From: Oleidesulfovibrio sp047973035
Lineage (GTDB): Bacteria > Desulfobacterota > Desulfovibrionia > Desulfovibrionales > Desulfovibrionaceae
Direction: 5' to 3'
Length of the DNA stretch: 64,000 nucleotides
Assembly: GCF_047973035.1 (NCBI RefSeq)
Contig: NZ_JBKEBF010000046.1
Location: 80,967-144,966, forward strand
Positions within the stretch are counted from its first letter, which is position 1, and the number at the start of each line of letters is the position of its first letter. The position numbers were made by a program, and so were the translations under genes. Shown in pieces: positions 8,840-17,472 of this stretch. Under the pieces are notes generated by a model. The model had not been told where the DNA came from and made no database searches. It worked only from the letters and a program-made list of their open reading frames with translations.

Positions 8840-9255
8840 TAAAACATCCTGTTCATGCTTTGCAGACAACGCAGCAATACGTCTCTGTCTTCCTGAGGAA
8901 TACCGGCACAGATGTCTTCTGTCAGACGGATGTGCAGCCTGTCATGTTCTTCAAACTCTGTTTGTCCGCTTGGGGTAAGCTCTACGATAATCGACCGTCT
9001 GTCTGTCTGATGGCGGGTGCGCCGTACAAGGCCGCGCTCTTCCAACCTGTCGATAAGTACAGTCAGCGTTCCGGTAGTAACGCCCATCTTGGAAGCAAGC
9101 TCTTTCATGCGCATGGCGCGGTGGATGCCCAGAATTTCAAGGGTATGCATCTGGGGCAGCGTAAGTTTTTTGTCGCGTACCACACAGTGTTCCCAAGATG
9201 AGAGTTTTTCATAAAACTCAATAATGGCGTGATTCAGATCAGCTTGATCGGTCAT
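8839..9255 (-). CDS. MarR family transcriptional regulator
   Basis: A 138-residue winged-helix regulator. The DNA-binding part is clear (MRMKELASKMGVTTGTLTVLIDRLEERGLVRR, wing RTRHQTDRRS). Its stop overlaps the mntP start, so it very probably controls manganese or general metal efflux, a pairing that is inferred from position. The 54-base gap to the upstream transporter gene holds a perfect 9-bp inverted repeat that could be its operator. Confidence 0.88.
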   Translation of the reverse strand: MTDQADLNHAIIEFYEKLSSWEHCVVRDKKLTLPQMHTLEILGIHRAMRMKELASKMGVTTGTLTVLIDRLEERGLVRRTRHQTDRRSIIVELTPSGQTEFEEHDRLHIRLTEDICAGIPQEDRDVLLRCLQSMNRMF

Positions 9256-9288
9256 GGAGTTTGTACCGCACCTGTTAATAAGTCTTGC

Positions 9289-9312
9289 CTGACAGCATAA
9301 ATCTGCTGTCAG
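9289..9312 (-). promoter_or_regulatory. Inverted repeat between the His-rich transporter gene and marR
   Basis: Perfect 9-bp arms CTGACAGCA (9289-9297) and TGCTGTCAG (9304-9312) separated by six bases. They overlap the stop of the transporter gene and lie about 35 bases upstream of the marR start. It could be a MarR operator (autoregulation) or a weak terminator; there is no strong U tract on the minus strand. Confidence 0.45.
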
Positions 9313-10148
9313 AGGGTTTCATGAAAATAACTGTACGCGCCGAAAAAGGCGGTCAGTACGCCTGCAGTGCGCATTATGAGCGGTTCAACCCAAGGTTTAT
9401 TCAGCGTGCGCATCATCGTTGTGACCTTATAAATGGCATATATCACAACGGCAAGGCTTATGCCTGTTCCAAGCGCATATATTGCGAATACAGACGTGCT
9501 GCGTGCGATGCTGCCGGAGTCCAGCGCATATTTGTACATGATTGCAACCGTGGGACAGGGGACGATCATGTTCATAAAGCCGATGGTGAACAACCCTATG
9601 GCTCCAGCCTTGTGCCAGCGGGCCAGCCAGCCTTTGGTTGAACCGCATCCGCAACCATGAGTGTGGTTATGATGAGGGTGCTCTTTGTGAGAGCAGCATG
9701 TGGCGGAATTTCCGGAGTGTGCGTGTGCGGCAGGGGCGTGGTTATGGTCACAACAGGTGTGTGTATGGTTGTGGGCGGGGTGCAGGGGATGACCATCTTC
9801 ATGTTCATGGTGATGGTCGTGTTCATGGTCGTGGTGATGCAGCAGAGTGGGTTTGATAATCAGGATAGCGCCCAGCACAACAAGCATGAAGGCTGTTACG
9901 GCATCGGTAATGTATTTGAATTCCGGAGGGATACTCATTGAAATTGCTCCCAGCGTAGCCCCTATGCCAAGACAGGCCAGTGCCGTTCCTCCGAAGAATG
10001 CCAGTGTAAGCAAGCTGACCCGTTTGCCGTTTCGTTCACCTGCTACAAACGGGGCTAGCACGATCCATGAGTGCCCGCAGGGATTTACGCCGTGGATGAG
10101 CCCGAGAAACAGGCTGCTCTGCAGCGCAATCATAAATATGTTGTCCAT
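9309..10148 (-). CDS. Membrane transporter with His-rich cytoplasmic loop (NicO / TauE-like)
   Basis: A 279-residue membrane protein with about six helices, opening with LFLGLIHGVNPCGHSWIVLAPF, and with a mirrored FTIGFMNMIVPCPTVAIM in the second half. Both are typical of the NicO/UreH/TauE-like group. Between residues about 104 and 175 lies a loop extremely rich in His, Asp, Glu and Cys (HHHDHEHDHHHEHEDGH, CCDHNH, HGCGCG), as seen in nickel/cobalt exporters of the RcnA type. The likely substrate is therefore a transition metal, but direction and ion are not decided by the sequence. GGAG precedes the ATG at 10148. Confidence 0.78.
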   Translation of the reverse strand: MDNIFMIALQSSLFLGLIHGVNPCGHSWIVLAPFVAGERNGKRVSLLTLAFFGGTALACLGIGATLGAISMSIPPEFKYITDAVTAFMLVVLGAILIIKPTLLHHHDHEHDHHHEHEDGHPLHPAHNHTHTCCDHNHAPAAHAHSGNSATCCSHKEHPHHNHTHGCGCGSTKGWLARWHKAGAIGLFTIGFMNMIVPCPTVAIMYKYALDSGSIARSTSVFAIYALGTGISLAVVIYAIYKVTTMMRTLNKPWVEPLIMRTAGVLTAFFGAYSYFHETL

Positions 10149-10171
10149 CTCGACTCCAAATGAAAAGTAGT

Positions 10172-10214
10172 TTGAGTTTCAAGATGAATTGCTCTCAAAA
10201 AATTTGAAAGTCAA
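10172..10214 (-). promoter_or_regulatory. Cluster of short palindromes upstream of the transporter gene
   Basis: Three related dyads lie in 43 bases directly before the transporter: TTGA-GTT-TCAA (10172-10182), TCAAA-AAA-TTTGA (10195-10207) and TTGA-AAG-TCAA (10204-10214). A TTGACT hexamer usable as a -35 element overlaps the outermost one on the minus strand. Such an arrangement suggests an operator for a metal-responsive repressor; the regulator is unknown. Confidence 0.4.
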
Positions 10215-10215
10215 G

Positions 10216-11034
10216 CTAAATTTTGTCAATCCAGAACGGTACTGCTGCAATGCTCAAAACTACAGCGCAGGCCAGCCAGCCAAAGGGTTGCGGAGGAAAT
10301 TGCGGCTTCCATGCTTCAGGGGAATCTAGCCCTCGCGCAGCCACTGCGACAGTTTGTGTCCACGTTTTCTGGCTCATTACGCGCAGCGTTGCCTGCGGTA
10401 GCAGCAACCAGCAACGCAACTTCGAGCAGGCAGGGTTCCGCAGCCGTATTGCATGCCTGACCTGTGCTGTTGTCTGCTGAATCAACGGCAGAAAATGTAT
10501 CATTAATGAAAGCGAAAGAGCCATGTGCCATGCCCTTTTGCCCAGAACAGGGCGTAAGAACCATGACAATGCAAGTCCCAGAGAACGTGACGAACCACTA
10601 AGTGTCAGCAACAGCCCTATGCCGATAAGAATAAGGAGCCGGAGAGCAAAAACTCCGGCAGCGGGCAGTGCAAGCTGGATACGGTCCGCAAAGGCCGCAT
10701 GTTGGGGAAAAAGAAGTTGCGCTGCCGGGGTAAGCCCCGCTGCATCAATACATAATTTTATGGCAGCCCATAGTATGACAAACCATAAATAGGAGCGCAG
10801 CATAGGCAGGTGGCTTGCGTTGATGTTGTGCGAAATAGCAAAGAGGCTTGCAACAAAAAGTGCATAGCATACCAGAACGGGCGTAGCGGCCTGCCACACC
10901 AGCACCCCCAGAAATCCCGCGCAGACCAGTTTAGCTCGTGGGTCAAGGCTGCTGAGTATATCAGGGCGACGGGCGGAAGGGTTGCGCATCGGTTGCTGTT
11001 CAGGATGTTGCTTTTCAGGCTGTCGGTCAGGCAT
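10216..11034 (-). CDS. ECF transporter T component (CbiQ/BioN family)
   Basis: Transmembrane scaffold subunit of an energy-coupling-factor vitamin or metal transporter. The 272-residue form starting at 11034 has the family opening SSLDPRAKLVCAGFLGVL, about five to six membrane helices, and the cytoplasmic coupling region with two Arg-containing motifs (RHAIRLRN and AVAARGLDS) that contact the ATPases. No ATPase or S component is adjacent. The only partners in the window are bioY and its ATPase 25 kb away, so this may be the missing BioN; a cobalt or nickel system is an alternative. The start is uncertain (a further ATG at 10989). Confidence 0.75.
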   Translation of the reverse strand: MPDRQPEKQHPEQQPMRNPSARRPDILSSLDPRAKLVCAGFLGVLVWQAATPVLVCYALFVASLFAISHNINASHLPMLRSYLWFVILWAAIKLCIDAAGLTPAAQLLFPQHAAFADRIQLALPAAGVFALRLLILIGIGLLLTLSGSSRSLGLALSWFLRPVLGKRAWHMALSLSLMIHFLPLIQQTTAQVRHAIRLRNPACSKLRCWLLLPQATLRVMSQKTWTQTVAVAARGLDSPEAWKPQFPPQPFGWLACAVVLSIAAVPFWIDKI

Positions 11035-11457
11035 CAGGGCGTCCCGTATGGCGGTTGCGCTGTTGTTGCTTGTGCGGGGTGACAGGTGCGGTATTCTGGA
11101 AGGCCCACATGAATACCGGAGGTCTTTGTTATGTCGTACACCAGCGAACTGCCCGAAGAGGCGGGTATGGTCAAGTGTTTTGGCGGGATGATTATTGATG
11201 AATATCTGCCCCCTGCTGCGAAAGAGCCTGATGGGCAACACAACTGCAAAACTGATGAATACACCCCTGTTGTACGCGGAGTGCAAGTTCAATGTGCAGA
11301 AAGAACGGCTGATATGGAATTTGCAGAGAAAGGCATCACGGACTGTAGAGGGGCGTCTAATGCCTCTTTGCAGAAAGCGGAAACGGATAATGTTTTTTCA
11401 GGGCCGGTGTCGGCAGGGGGCTGTAGCAGAACTCGGGGGTGCAGCGGCGAAGCTTGT
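11035..11457. other. Spacer between the ECF T gene and umuD, no gene called
   Basis: About 420 bases between divergent genes. The umuD frame stays open back to an ATG at 11131, but that N-terminal part has no similarity I recognise and would double the length of UmuD, so it is not accepted as coding with confidence. Regulatory sites for SOS control would be expected here; I cannot assign a LexA box with certainty. Confidence 0.4.
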
Positions 11458-11949
11458 ATGGGGCAGACAGTTGTTGCGAATTTCCCTGACTGTGGACGGC
11501 AGCAGGATGCCGCCAGTATTTTGCCATATACAGTACTGGCTGCAAATTCCGCCGGTAAACAGGATGTCGGGTGTCCTCTTTTTTTGTGCTCCGTGTCGGC
11601 CGGCTTTCCTTCTCCGGCTGATGATTACATGGATAAGAAGTTGGACCTTAATGAGTATCTCATCCGCAATCCGGAATCGACATTTTTTATACGGGTGCAC
11701 GGCGAATCCATGCGGGATGCGGGAATTTATCCTGACGATATTTTAATCGTAGATCGTGCCGTTCAGCCTGTGAGCGGACGGGTTGTCATCGCGGTGCTGG
11801 ACGGAGAGCTTACAGTAAAGCGTTTGAAAAAGCGGGGGGATACATTTTGGCTTGTGCCGGAAAATGCAGAGTACATGCCTGTTGATGTAACAGGGCGTGA
11901 GGATTTTTCTGTATGGGGTGTTGTTACCTGCGTTTTGCATAAAGTGTAA
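11458..11949 (+). CDS. umuD: UmuD-like SOS mutagenesis protease subunit
   Basis: Self-cleaving S24 family subunit of DNA polymerase V. The conserved part begins at the cleavage site (VSAGFPSPADDYMDKKLDLNE), followed by the catalytic serine in VHGESMRDAG and the lysine in LDGELTVKRLKK, and ends FSVWGVVTCVLHKV. umuC starts 32 bases downstream on the same strand, which confirms the assignment. The start is doubtful: from the ATG at 11458 there are about 48 residues before the cleavage site, while E. coli UmuD has 24; a TTG near 11519 would give 27. No clear ribosome site decides it. Confidence 0.85.
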   Translation: MGQTVVANFPDCGRQQDAASILPYTVLAANSAGKQDVGCPLFLCSVSAGFPSPADDYMDKKLDLNEYLIRNPESTFFIRVHGESMRDAGIYPDDILIVDRAVQPVSGRVVIAVLDGELTVKRLKKRGDTFWLVPENAEYMPVDVTGREDFSVWGVVTCVLHKV

Positions 11950-11981
11950 CTCAACGGGATCGGAAATTTTTTAGTACGAAT

Positions 11982-13403
11982 ATGGAACTTTCAGTACTCG
12001 GAAGGGCAGTGAAGCCCTCTTTTGCAGGGCCGGCCAGCGGCCCTGAGTTGTCTTTGCCACGCAGGCCTGACTCGCAGGCCGTGTATGCTCTTGTAGATTG
12101 CAATTGTTTTTATGTGTCGTGCGAGCGTGTGTTTCGACCGGACCTGACAAGGCGCCCTGTTATTGTTTTATCCAATAACGACGGATGCATCATTGCACGC
12201 TCGCCGGAGGCGAAAGTGCTGGGGATACCGATGGGGGCAGCGTGGTTTAAAGTGAAAAAACAGGCTTTGTCTTTGGGGGTGGTCGTTTTTTCATCTAACT
12301 ATCCTTTATATGGCGATATGTCCGCGCGGGTGATGGACGTGTTGCGCCGTTTTTCTACAGACGTGGAAGTATATTCTATTGATGAGGCTTTTGTCCGGCT
12401 CGATGGAATCAGCCTGCCAAAGGGGATGTCGCTGACACGGTATGCCGCTGCCTTGCGCCATGCGGTATTCAGGCGCACGGGCATCCCTGTTTCTATAGGT
12501 ATTGGTCCGACTAAAACCCTTGCCAAGGTGGGCAACAGGTTAAGCAAGCAGCAAATTACCGGACCGCTGCGTTCATTATCGCATGCATTCCGGTATCAGG
12601 GCGTATTCAACTTTTTTGATCTGCCGTCGGCAGAAGCACGAGATACGTTGCTGGAACACGTTGAAGTTACAGATGTCTGGGGTGTGGGGCACAGACATGG
12701 TGCCATGCTGCATTCCTGCGGCGTAAGAACGGCCAGAGCATTGCGGGATATGCCCGACGACTGGGTACGCCGTCGGATGAGCGTTGTCGGCCTGCATACC
12801 GTACTGGAGCTGCGCGGGATTTCATGCCTGACGTTGGAAGAAGCGCCTCCGGCCCGTCGTTCTATTCTTTCTTCCCGATCATTCGGTACGCTGGTTGCGA
12901 ATAAAGAATACTTGCTGCAGGCTGTCACCGCATACATGACGCGTGCAGCAGAAAAGTTACGCCGTGAAGGATTGGAAGCATCCTGCATCGGGGTTTTTAT
13001 CAAGACGCCCCGACATGGCAAGGGACCACGCTACTTCAACAGCGCGCAGACCAGATTGGCTGTACCTACATGTTATTCCCCGCATCTTATACAACACGCC
13101 CGCCGTTTGCTGGAGCAGATATGGAAACCCGGTTACCGCTACCAGAAAGCAGGAGTGCTGTTGTTCGGGTTGGAACCTGTGCGGTCAAGGCAGATATCTA
13201 TGTTGCCGCTGCTGGATGGTTCGGAAGGGCAAAAGAAAAGTGAAAAAAAGCTGATGCATGTGGCAGATGCCATTAACACACGATTCGGAAAAGGCACATT
13301 GGAGTATGCGGCAGCCGGACTGGGGAAACCTTGGAAGATGAAGCAGGAACACCTTTCCCCGCGTTATACATCTGACTGGAATGAATTGCCTTTTGTGCGC
13401 TGA
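11982..13403 (+). CDS. umuC: DNA polymerase V catalytic subunit UmuC
   Basis: Y-family translesion polymerase acting with cleaved UmuD and RecA. The catalytic residues are visible: YALVDCNCFYVSCERVF and the downstream YSIDEAFVRLDG, plus the SNNDGCIIARSPEAK segment typical of UmuC. Helix-hairpin-helix and little-finger regions follow (ISIGIGPTKTLAKVGN, then a DUF4113-like end). 473 residues versus about 422 in E. coli; the extra residues are mostly an N-terminal extension before the polymerase motif, so the true start could be further in. Confidence 0.93.
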   Translation: MELSVLGRAVKPSFAGPASGPELSLPRRPDSQAVYALVDCNCFYVSCERVFRPDLTRRPVIVLSNNDGCIIARSPEAKVLGIPMGAAWFKVKKQALSLGVVVFSSNYPLYGDMSARVMDVLRRFSTDVEVYSIDEAFVRLDGISLPKGMSLTRYAAALRHAVFRRTGIPVSIGIGPTKTLAKVGNRLSKQQITGPLRSLSHAFRYQGVFNFFDLPSAEARDTLLEHVEVTDVWGVGHRHGAMLHSCGVRTARALRDMPDDWVRRRMSVVGLHTVLELRGISCLTLEEAPPARRSILSSRSFGTLVANKEYLLQAVTAYMTRAAEKLRREGLEASCIGVFIKTPRHGKGPRYFNSAQTRLAVPTCYSPHLIQHARRLLEQIWKPGYRYQKAGVLLFGLEPVRSRQISMLPLLDGSEGQKKSEKKLMHVADAINTRFGKGTLEYAAAGLGKPWKMKQEHLSPRYTSDWNELPFVR

Positions 13404-13515
13404 TATGCGTAAATGGGGGAAACTCCTACCTGACATTTGTTTGCAGTGAGCGTAGGTACGGGCGCTGTGATGTACTACCGCAAACTGATGATGTATACTA
13501 AGGCAGGAGGGGAGT

Positions 13516-14091
13516 ATGAATAAGTTGGATACCTGCGCAGGTTGTGGGGGAGGAGAGCTCTCTTTAATTGATGACGGCGTGTTTACGTTTATCAAATGCG
13601 ATACCTGTGGACGTATAGGTCCCAGTGCACAAAAGAAAGATGATGCCATAACGCTTTGGAATCATCTTGGAGATAATTATTTTATGTACGATGGAGGCGC
13701 AGATCCTGCCGAATGCGTGGAGCACTATTCCGGTGCCGAACGCAGGAGAAATGACAGATATGCGGTGCAGATTGATGCGTGCATCCGCCTGTATCCGTTT
13801 ACGGCAGGTCCGGTGCCCGTGACTGTAAAGAATCTGTCAATGTATGGCGCATATCTGGAAATTGCTACGGAAGGATTCACCGATTGGAGCATGCCGGAGG
13901 GGACACTACCCTACTTTGAATTGGAAATTTCTCCTTCCGCAACAGGGCTGACCACGGTATTTTCCTGTAATGCCACTCACGTCAGCGTAAAGCCCCCCCG
14001 CATTGCCATAGGGTCAAGCTTTGTTCAGCAGGACGGACGGCACTTGTATGTGCTTCGCCAACTGTTAAAAGGAACAATTGTGGAGACTTGA
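13516..14091 (+). CDS. Zinc-ribbon / PilZ domain protein
   Basis: A 191-residue protein with two parts. Residues 1-50 hold two CxxC pairs (TCAGCGGG and KCDTCGRIG) followed by DDAITLWN, resembling the Lar-type zinc-ribbon domain. Residues about 75-190 form a PilZ domain with the c-di-GMP binding signature ERRRNDRYAVQ (RxxxR) and NLSMYGAYLEI (N-x-S-x-x-G). It is therefore probably a c-di-GMP receptor with a metal-binding module. A strong GGAGGGGAG precedes the ATG. It stands alone between umuC and a terminator. Confidence 0.82.
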   Translation: MNKLDTCAGCGGGELSLIDDGVFTFIKCDTCGRIGPSAQKKDDAITLWNHLGDNYFMYDGGADPAECVEHYSGAERRRNDRYAVQIDACIRLYPFTAGPVPVTVKNLSMYGAYLEIATEGFTDWSMPEGTLPYFELEISPSATGLTTVFSCNATHVSVKPPRIAIGSSFVQQDGRHLYVLRQLLKGTIVET

Positions 14092-14118
14092 TCTGCTGTA
14101 ATGACCTCGCACGTTGTT

Positions 14119-14145
14119 AAAAACCGCCTTCGGGCGGTTTTATTG
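14119..14145 (+). terminator. Intrinsic terminator after the PilZ gene
   Basis: Stem AAAACCGCC / GGCGGTTTT with a TTCG tetraloop, running into a T-rich stretch. Confidence 0.88.
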
Positions 14146-14582
14146 TTTTCAGCGACACTGTGGTTTCCCCTCAGGAAAAAGAGTGTCTACCTCATTTGAC
14201 ATGCAGTGATTGTGTTACTAATTGTAAAAAGCACAAAGAATGTTTTTCGATTGATGTGTTACTTTAGTTGTCGTGGTATGCGCTTTTATATTGTTGGCGA
14301 GTAATGTTGTATTATGAGTTGAGGTGTTTATTTAAAAAATGATAAAAACATAATATGCTGAATTAATGAAGAAAGAAATAATAATAAAAATTACTTGTTT
14401 CATCTTTGCCAAGTGCTATAAATCTGGAGGGAAAATTTTATAGAATTATTTAGTATATTAAAATCTATTTCTTTTATTTTATTAGTTTGTTTCTGTTTGG
14501 TGCTAGTCTTTTTACTGTGTTGTGCGGTTTTGTAAAAAGCAGACATGTAGAAACATATTAAAAAAATAAATGGGGGTACAAA
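14146..14582 (+). promoter_or_regulatory. AT-rich leader of the first tandem chemoreceptor gene
   Basis: About 437 bases, markedly richer in A+T than the surrounding genes, with no open frame of note. At 14213-14228 it carries TGTTACTAATTGTAAA, a 16-mer that recurs with two changes upstream of the second tandem receptor. A TTGACA hexamer lies at 14197-14202. The region probably holds the promoter and a long untranslated leader. Confidence 0.4.
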
Positions 14583-16604
14583 GTGAAACTGAAATTACGT
14601 GGCAGATTTTTGCTGCCCACACTCTCCATTCTAATAATAGGTATGGGCGTTTCTGCATGGATGACTCAGGTATATTCTGAAAAAGCAGTCATGCAGGTTG
14701 TCAACGCGCAAACAAGACAAGTTGCCGAATCATTGACCAACATCATCAGTATGTGGGTGAACAGTGCTCAGGTAGATTTGAAAGCGCAGGCGCGGAACGA
14801 AATTTTGCTGAGGTCACTTGCAAGTGAAAATACTCAGGCTGTAGTGTCAGAACTCTACGATATCAAGGAAATGTATGAGGAGTTTGACGCAATAAAACTG
14901 GTTAATGCGCAGGGGCTGGTAGTAAGCAGCACCATACCGGAAGAAATCGACAGCCTGAATATCAGCGACAGAAAATACTTCAGGGATGCGATGGGTGGTC
15001 AGGCAACCGTGTCAGATGCTTTACGGAGCAGAACATCCGGGAACCTGATTTTTGTTGTGGCCGTTCCCGTGAAGCAAAACGGCACGGTACAGGGCGCGTT
15101 GCTGGGTACGCTGGCTCTGCAAGTTTTTTCTGAAAAGTTTATTGACCCGATCACCATCGGCCGTGACGGTTATGCGTTTGTGCTGGACCACCAGGGGGAT
15201 ATTCTGGCGCATAAAGACGAAAATCAGATCATGAGCAGCATCCGTCAGGAAGACTGGGCTGACGAATTGTTGCGCGAAGATCATGGTGCACTTCGGTATC
15301 AGGAAAAAGGTGAATGGAAAGAGCTGACGTATCAGCGTGAACCTCTGACTAACTGGATTGTCGGGGTTGCTGCGTATGAATCTGACATTCATCAGCCTGC
15401 ACACGAGTTGGCAGAGATGACTCAGATAATTTCTGTCATTGTCTGTCTGCTTGTCGGCGGTGTGATTTTTGTGATTGTACGATCCATTGTGGGAACAATC
15501 AGTGAAAGTGTGTCCTACGCCGCTGCAGTTGCCGAAGGAGACCTTGAGCGCACTCTTGCAGTTAAGCGTACCGATGAAATCGGCGTGCTGGCTGATGCGT
15601 TGCGTAGCATGGTTGCCAATCTGAAAACTATGATCTCGACGGCAGAAGCAAAAACTGCAGAAGCAGAAGTTCAGACTCAAAAAGCGAACATGGCCATGCA
15701 GGAAGCCGAATCCGCCCGTGCCGCAGCAGAGGCAGCCAAACGCGAAGGCATGCTGCAGGCCGCAGGGCAGCTTGAACATGTCGTTCTGGCTTTGTCTTCC
15801 GCATCAGAAGAACTTTCTGCACAAGTGGACGAAGCAAGTCGTGGCAGTGAAGTTCAGCGCGAGCGTGCCGCCGAGACTGCAACAGCTATTGAAGAAATGA
15901 ACGCCACAGTGCTTGAGGTGGCCCGTAATGCTTCTGAAGCGGCAGAAAGTGCAGAAACTGCCAGAAATAATGCCAAGGACGGCCGTAAAGTTGTTGATAA
16001 CGTTATCGAGGCGATTACAGAAGTCAACGGCAGAGCAGAAGCATTAAAGAAAAGCCTGCATGTTCTTGGCGAACATGCCGAAGGCATTGGCAAGATTATG
16101 ACTGTGATTACCGATATTGCGGATCAGACAAACCTCCTGGCTTTGAATGCTGCCATTGAGGCCGCCCGAGCCGGTGATGCCGGTCGTGGTTTTGCAGTAG
16201 TTGCAGATGAAGTGCGTAAGCTTGCAGAAAAAACCATGCAGGCGACGAAAGAAGTAGGTGATGCTGTAAAGGCAATCCAGCAAGGTGCCAGAGAAAACAT
16301 TGCGGATATGGAAAGTGCGGGGGATGCTATTGTAAGTTCAACACAACTCGCAGGCAGTGCCGGTACTTCGCTTGAAGTTATTCATGATGTAGTTGAAAGC
16401 ACGGCGGATCAGGTGCGCTCCATTGCGACTGCCTCTGAACAGCAGTCTGCTGCAAGTGAACAGATTGCCCGTAGCGCGGAAGAAGTAAATCGCATTGCCA
16501 TGGAAACAGCTGAAGTTATGGTTCAGTCAAGTGAGGCTGTCAGCGAGCTGGCCCGCATGGCGCAGCAGCTGCAAAGCGTAGTGGAAAGCTTGAAGCAGGC
16601 TTAG
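14583..16604 (+). CDS. Methyl-accepting chemotaxis protein, Cache-HAMP (tandem copy 1)
   Basis: A 673-residue chemoreceptor. TM1 at residues 7-27, a periplasmic dCache-type sensor to about 278, TM2 (ISVIVCLLVGGVIFVIVRSIV), HAMP to about 355, and a long signalling coiled coil with the conserved tip ADQTNLLALNAAIEAARAG from about residue 512. The start is a GTG preceded by GGGGG. It is followed by a close paralogue on the same strand; the two are nearly identical from the HAMP region onward and diverged in the sensor part, which suggests duplication followed by ligand specialisation. Confidence 0.93.
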   Translation: MKLKLRGRFLLPTLSILIIGMGVSAWMTQVYSEKAVMQVVNAQTRQVAESLTNIISMWVNSAQVDLKAQARNEILLRSLASENTQAVVSELYDIKEMYEEFDAIKLVNAQGLVVSSTIPEEIDSLNISDRKYFRDAMGGQATVSDALRSRTSGNLIFVVAVPVKQNGTVQGALLGTLALQVFSEKFIDPITIGRDGYAFVLDHQGDILAHKDENQIMSSIRQEDWADELLREDHGALRYQEKGEWKELTYQREPLTNWIVGVAAYESDIHQPAHELAEMTQIISVIVCLLVGGVIFVIVRSIVGTISESVSYAAAVAEGDLERTLAVKRTDEIGVLADALRSMVANLKTMISTAEAKTAEAEVQTQKANMAMQEAESARAAAEAAKREGMLQAAGQLEHVVLALSSASEELSAQVDEASRGSEVQRERAAETATAIEEMNATVLEVARNASEAAESAETARNNAKDGRKVVDNVIEAITEVNGRAEALKKSLHVLGEHAEGIGKIMTVITDIADQTNLLALNAAIEAARAGDAGRGFAVVADEVRKLAEKTMQATKEVGDAVKAIQQGARENIADMESAGDAIVSSTQLAGSAGTSLEVIHDVVESTADQVRSIATASEQQSAASEQIARSAEEVNRIAMETAEVMVQSSEAVSELARMAQQLQSVVESLKQA

Positions 16605-16681
16605 TGGTGTTGCTTTAAAAAAAGTAATTTGTCTGAATAACGTAAGCTGAAAACATAGCCGCGATGCGGCGGAAATATACG

Positions 16682-16736
16682 ATCCTGCCCGTACCTGTTA
16701 ACTTTTGTAAGTGTACAGGTCGGGCAGGATTTTTTT
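16682..16736 (+). terminator. Intrinsic terminator after tandem chemoreceptor 1
   Basis: Long stem ATCCTGCCCG / CGGGCAGGAT with an inner ACCTGT / ACAGGT pairing, followed by a run of T. Confidence 0.93.
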
Positions 16737-17472
16737 ACGTAAGAACTTGTACGGGGTTGTAGCGTTGTACGCCCCGGACTGTTTTGCAAGTGGCAGGCAA
16801 TAACCCGATGAGAAAATACGTATTATCACTACCTGCGAGGCATAGTTCTGATTAAACAGAGTTTCAGTTATTGTCCCGTCAGACGGGCTGGAGCGGCAGG
16901 CATTTTTTTAACTGGTGCGCTGTAGTTACATGTCGCAAGTATTGTCATTGGTGGGACCAGTACGGAATTTTACGGCGTGTACAAGCCGGATGAGATGATA
17001 ACTTGTGGCGGTGTTCATAGTTCTGTACGGGACTAGAGTAATCAGGCATTTTTTGGAATTATGTAACTAATTGCAAAGATTGTGTCATTTTCAGGTGTGT
17101 TCAGGTGGCTTCCATACGCAGTTTCGCCGCAGAGTTATTTTGTCTTACACGAGACAGTATTTATTCTGAGCAGAATGTTACGGCTGCAGCATGTACACAC
17201 TGCTGATTTGAGTTGCACCACATCTTACAAAAGGTCAGTTGCACTATTTTGTTATGCGGACTGATTTCAAGCGGATCAGAAAATTTCCTGCTGTTCTGAG
17301 CATTATATTTTTATAGAGCATTTTGCAGACTGGTTTGCACTGCTATTATGTAGCTGTTGTTTGATTAAACAAACAATATCTTCTGGCATCGGTTAGTCAA
17401 AAATCGAGTCATCACGTTTGCGCTATGTCTATGTGTGCAGGTGCTTGAACTTTATTATTTTAGGGGATGCAA
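16737..17472 (+). promoter_or_regulatory. Long leader region of tandem chemoreceptor 2
   Basis: More than 700 bases with no convincing gene. TGTAACTAATTGCAAA at 17062-17077 matches the element upstream of copy 1 at 14 of 16 positions and lies at a similar distance from the start codon (about 410 versus 370 bases). A small CCCGT/ACGGG hairpin is at about 16877-16889. The conserved 16-mer is a candidate shared control site. Confidence 0.4.

Noticed and set aside
17082..17264. A 60-codon plus-strand frame in the chemoreceptor leader
   Set aside because: No ribosome site, odd composition, and it lies within a region better explained as a leader.
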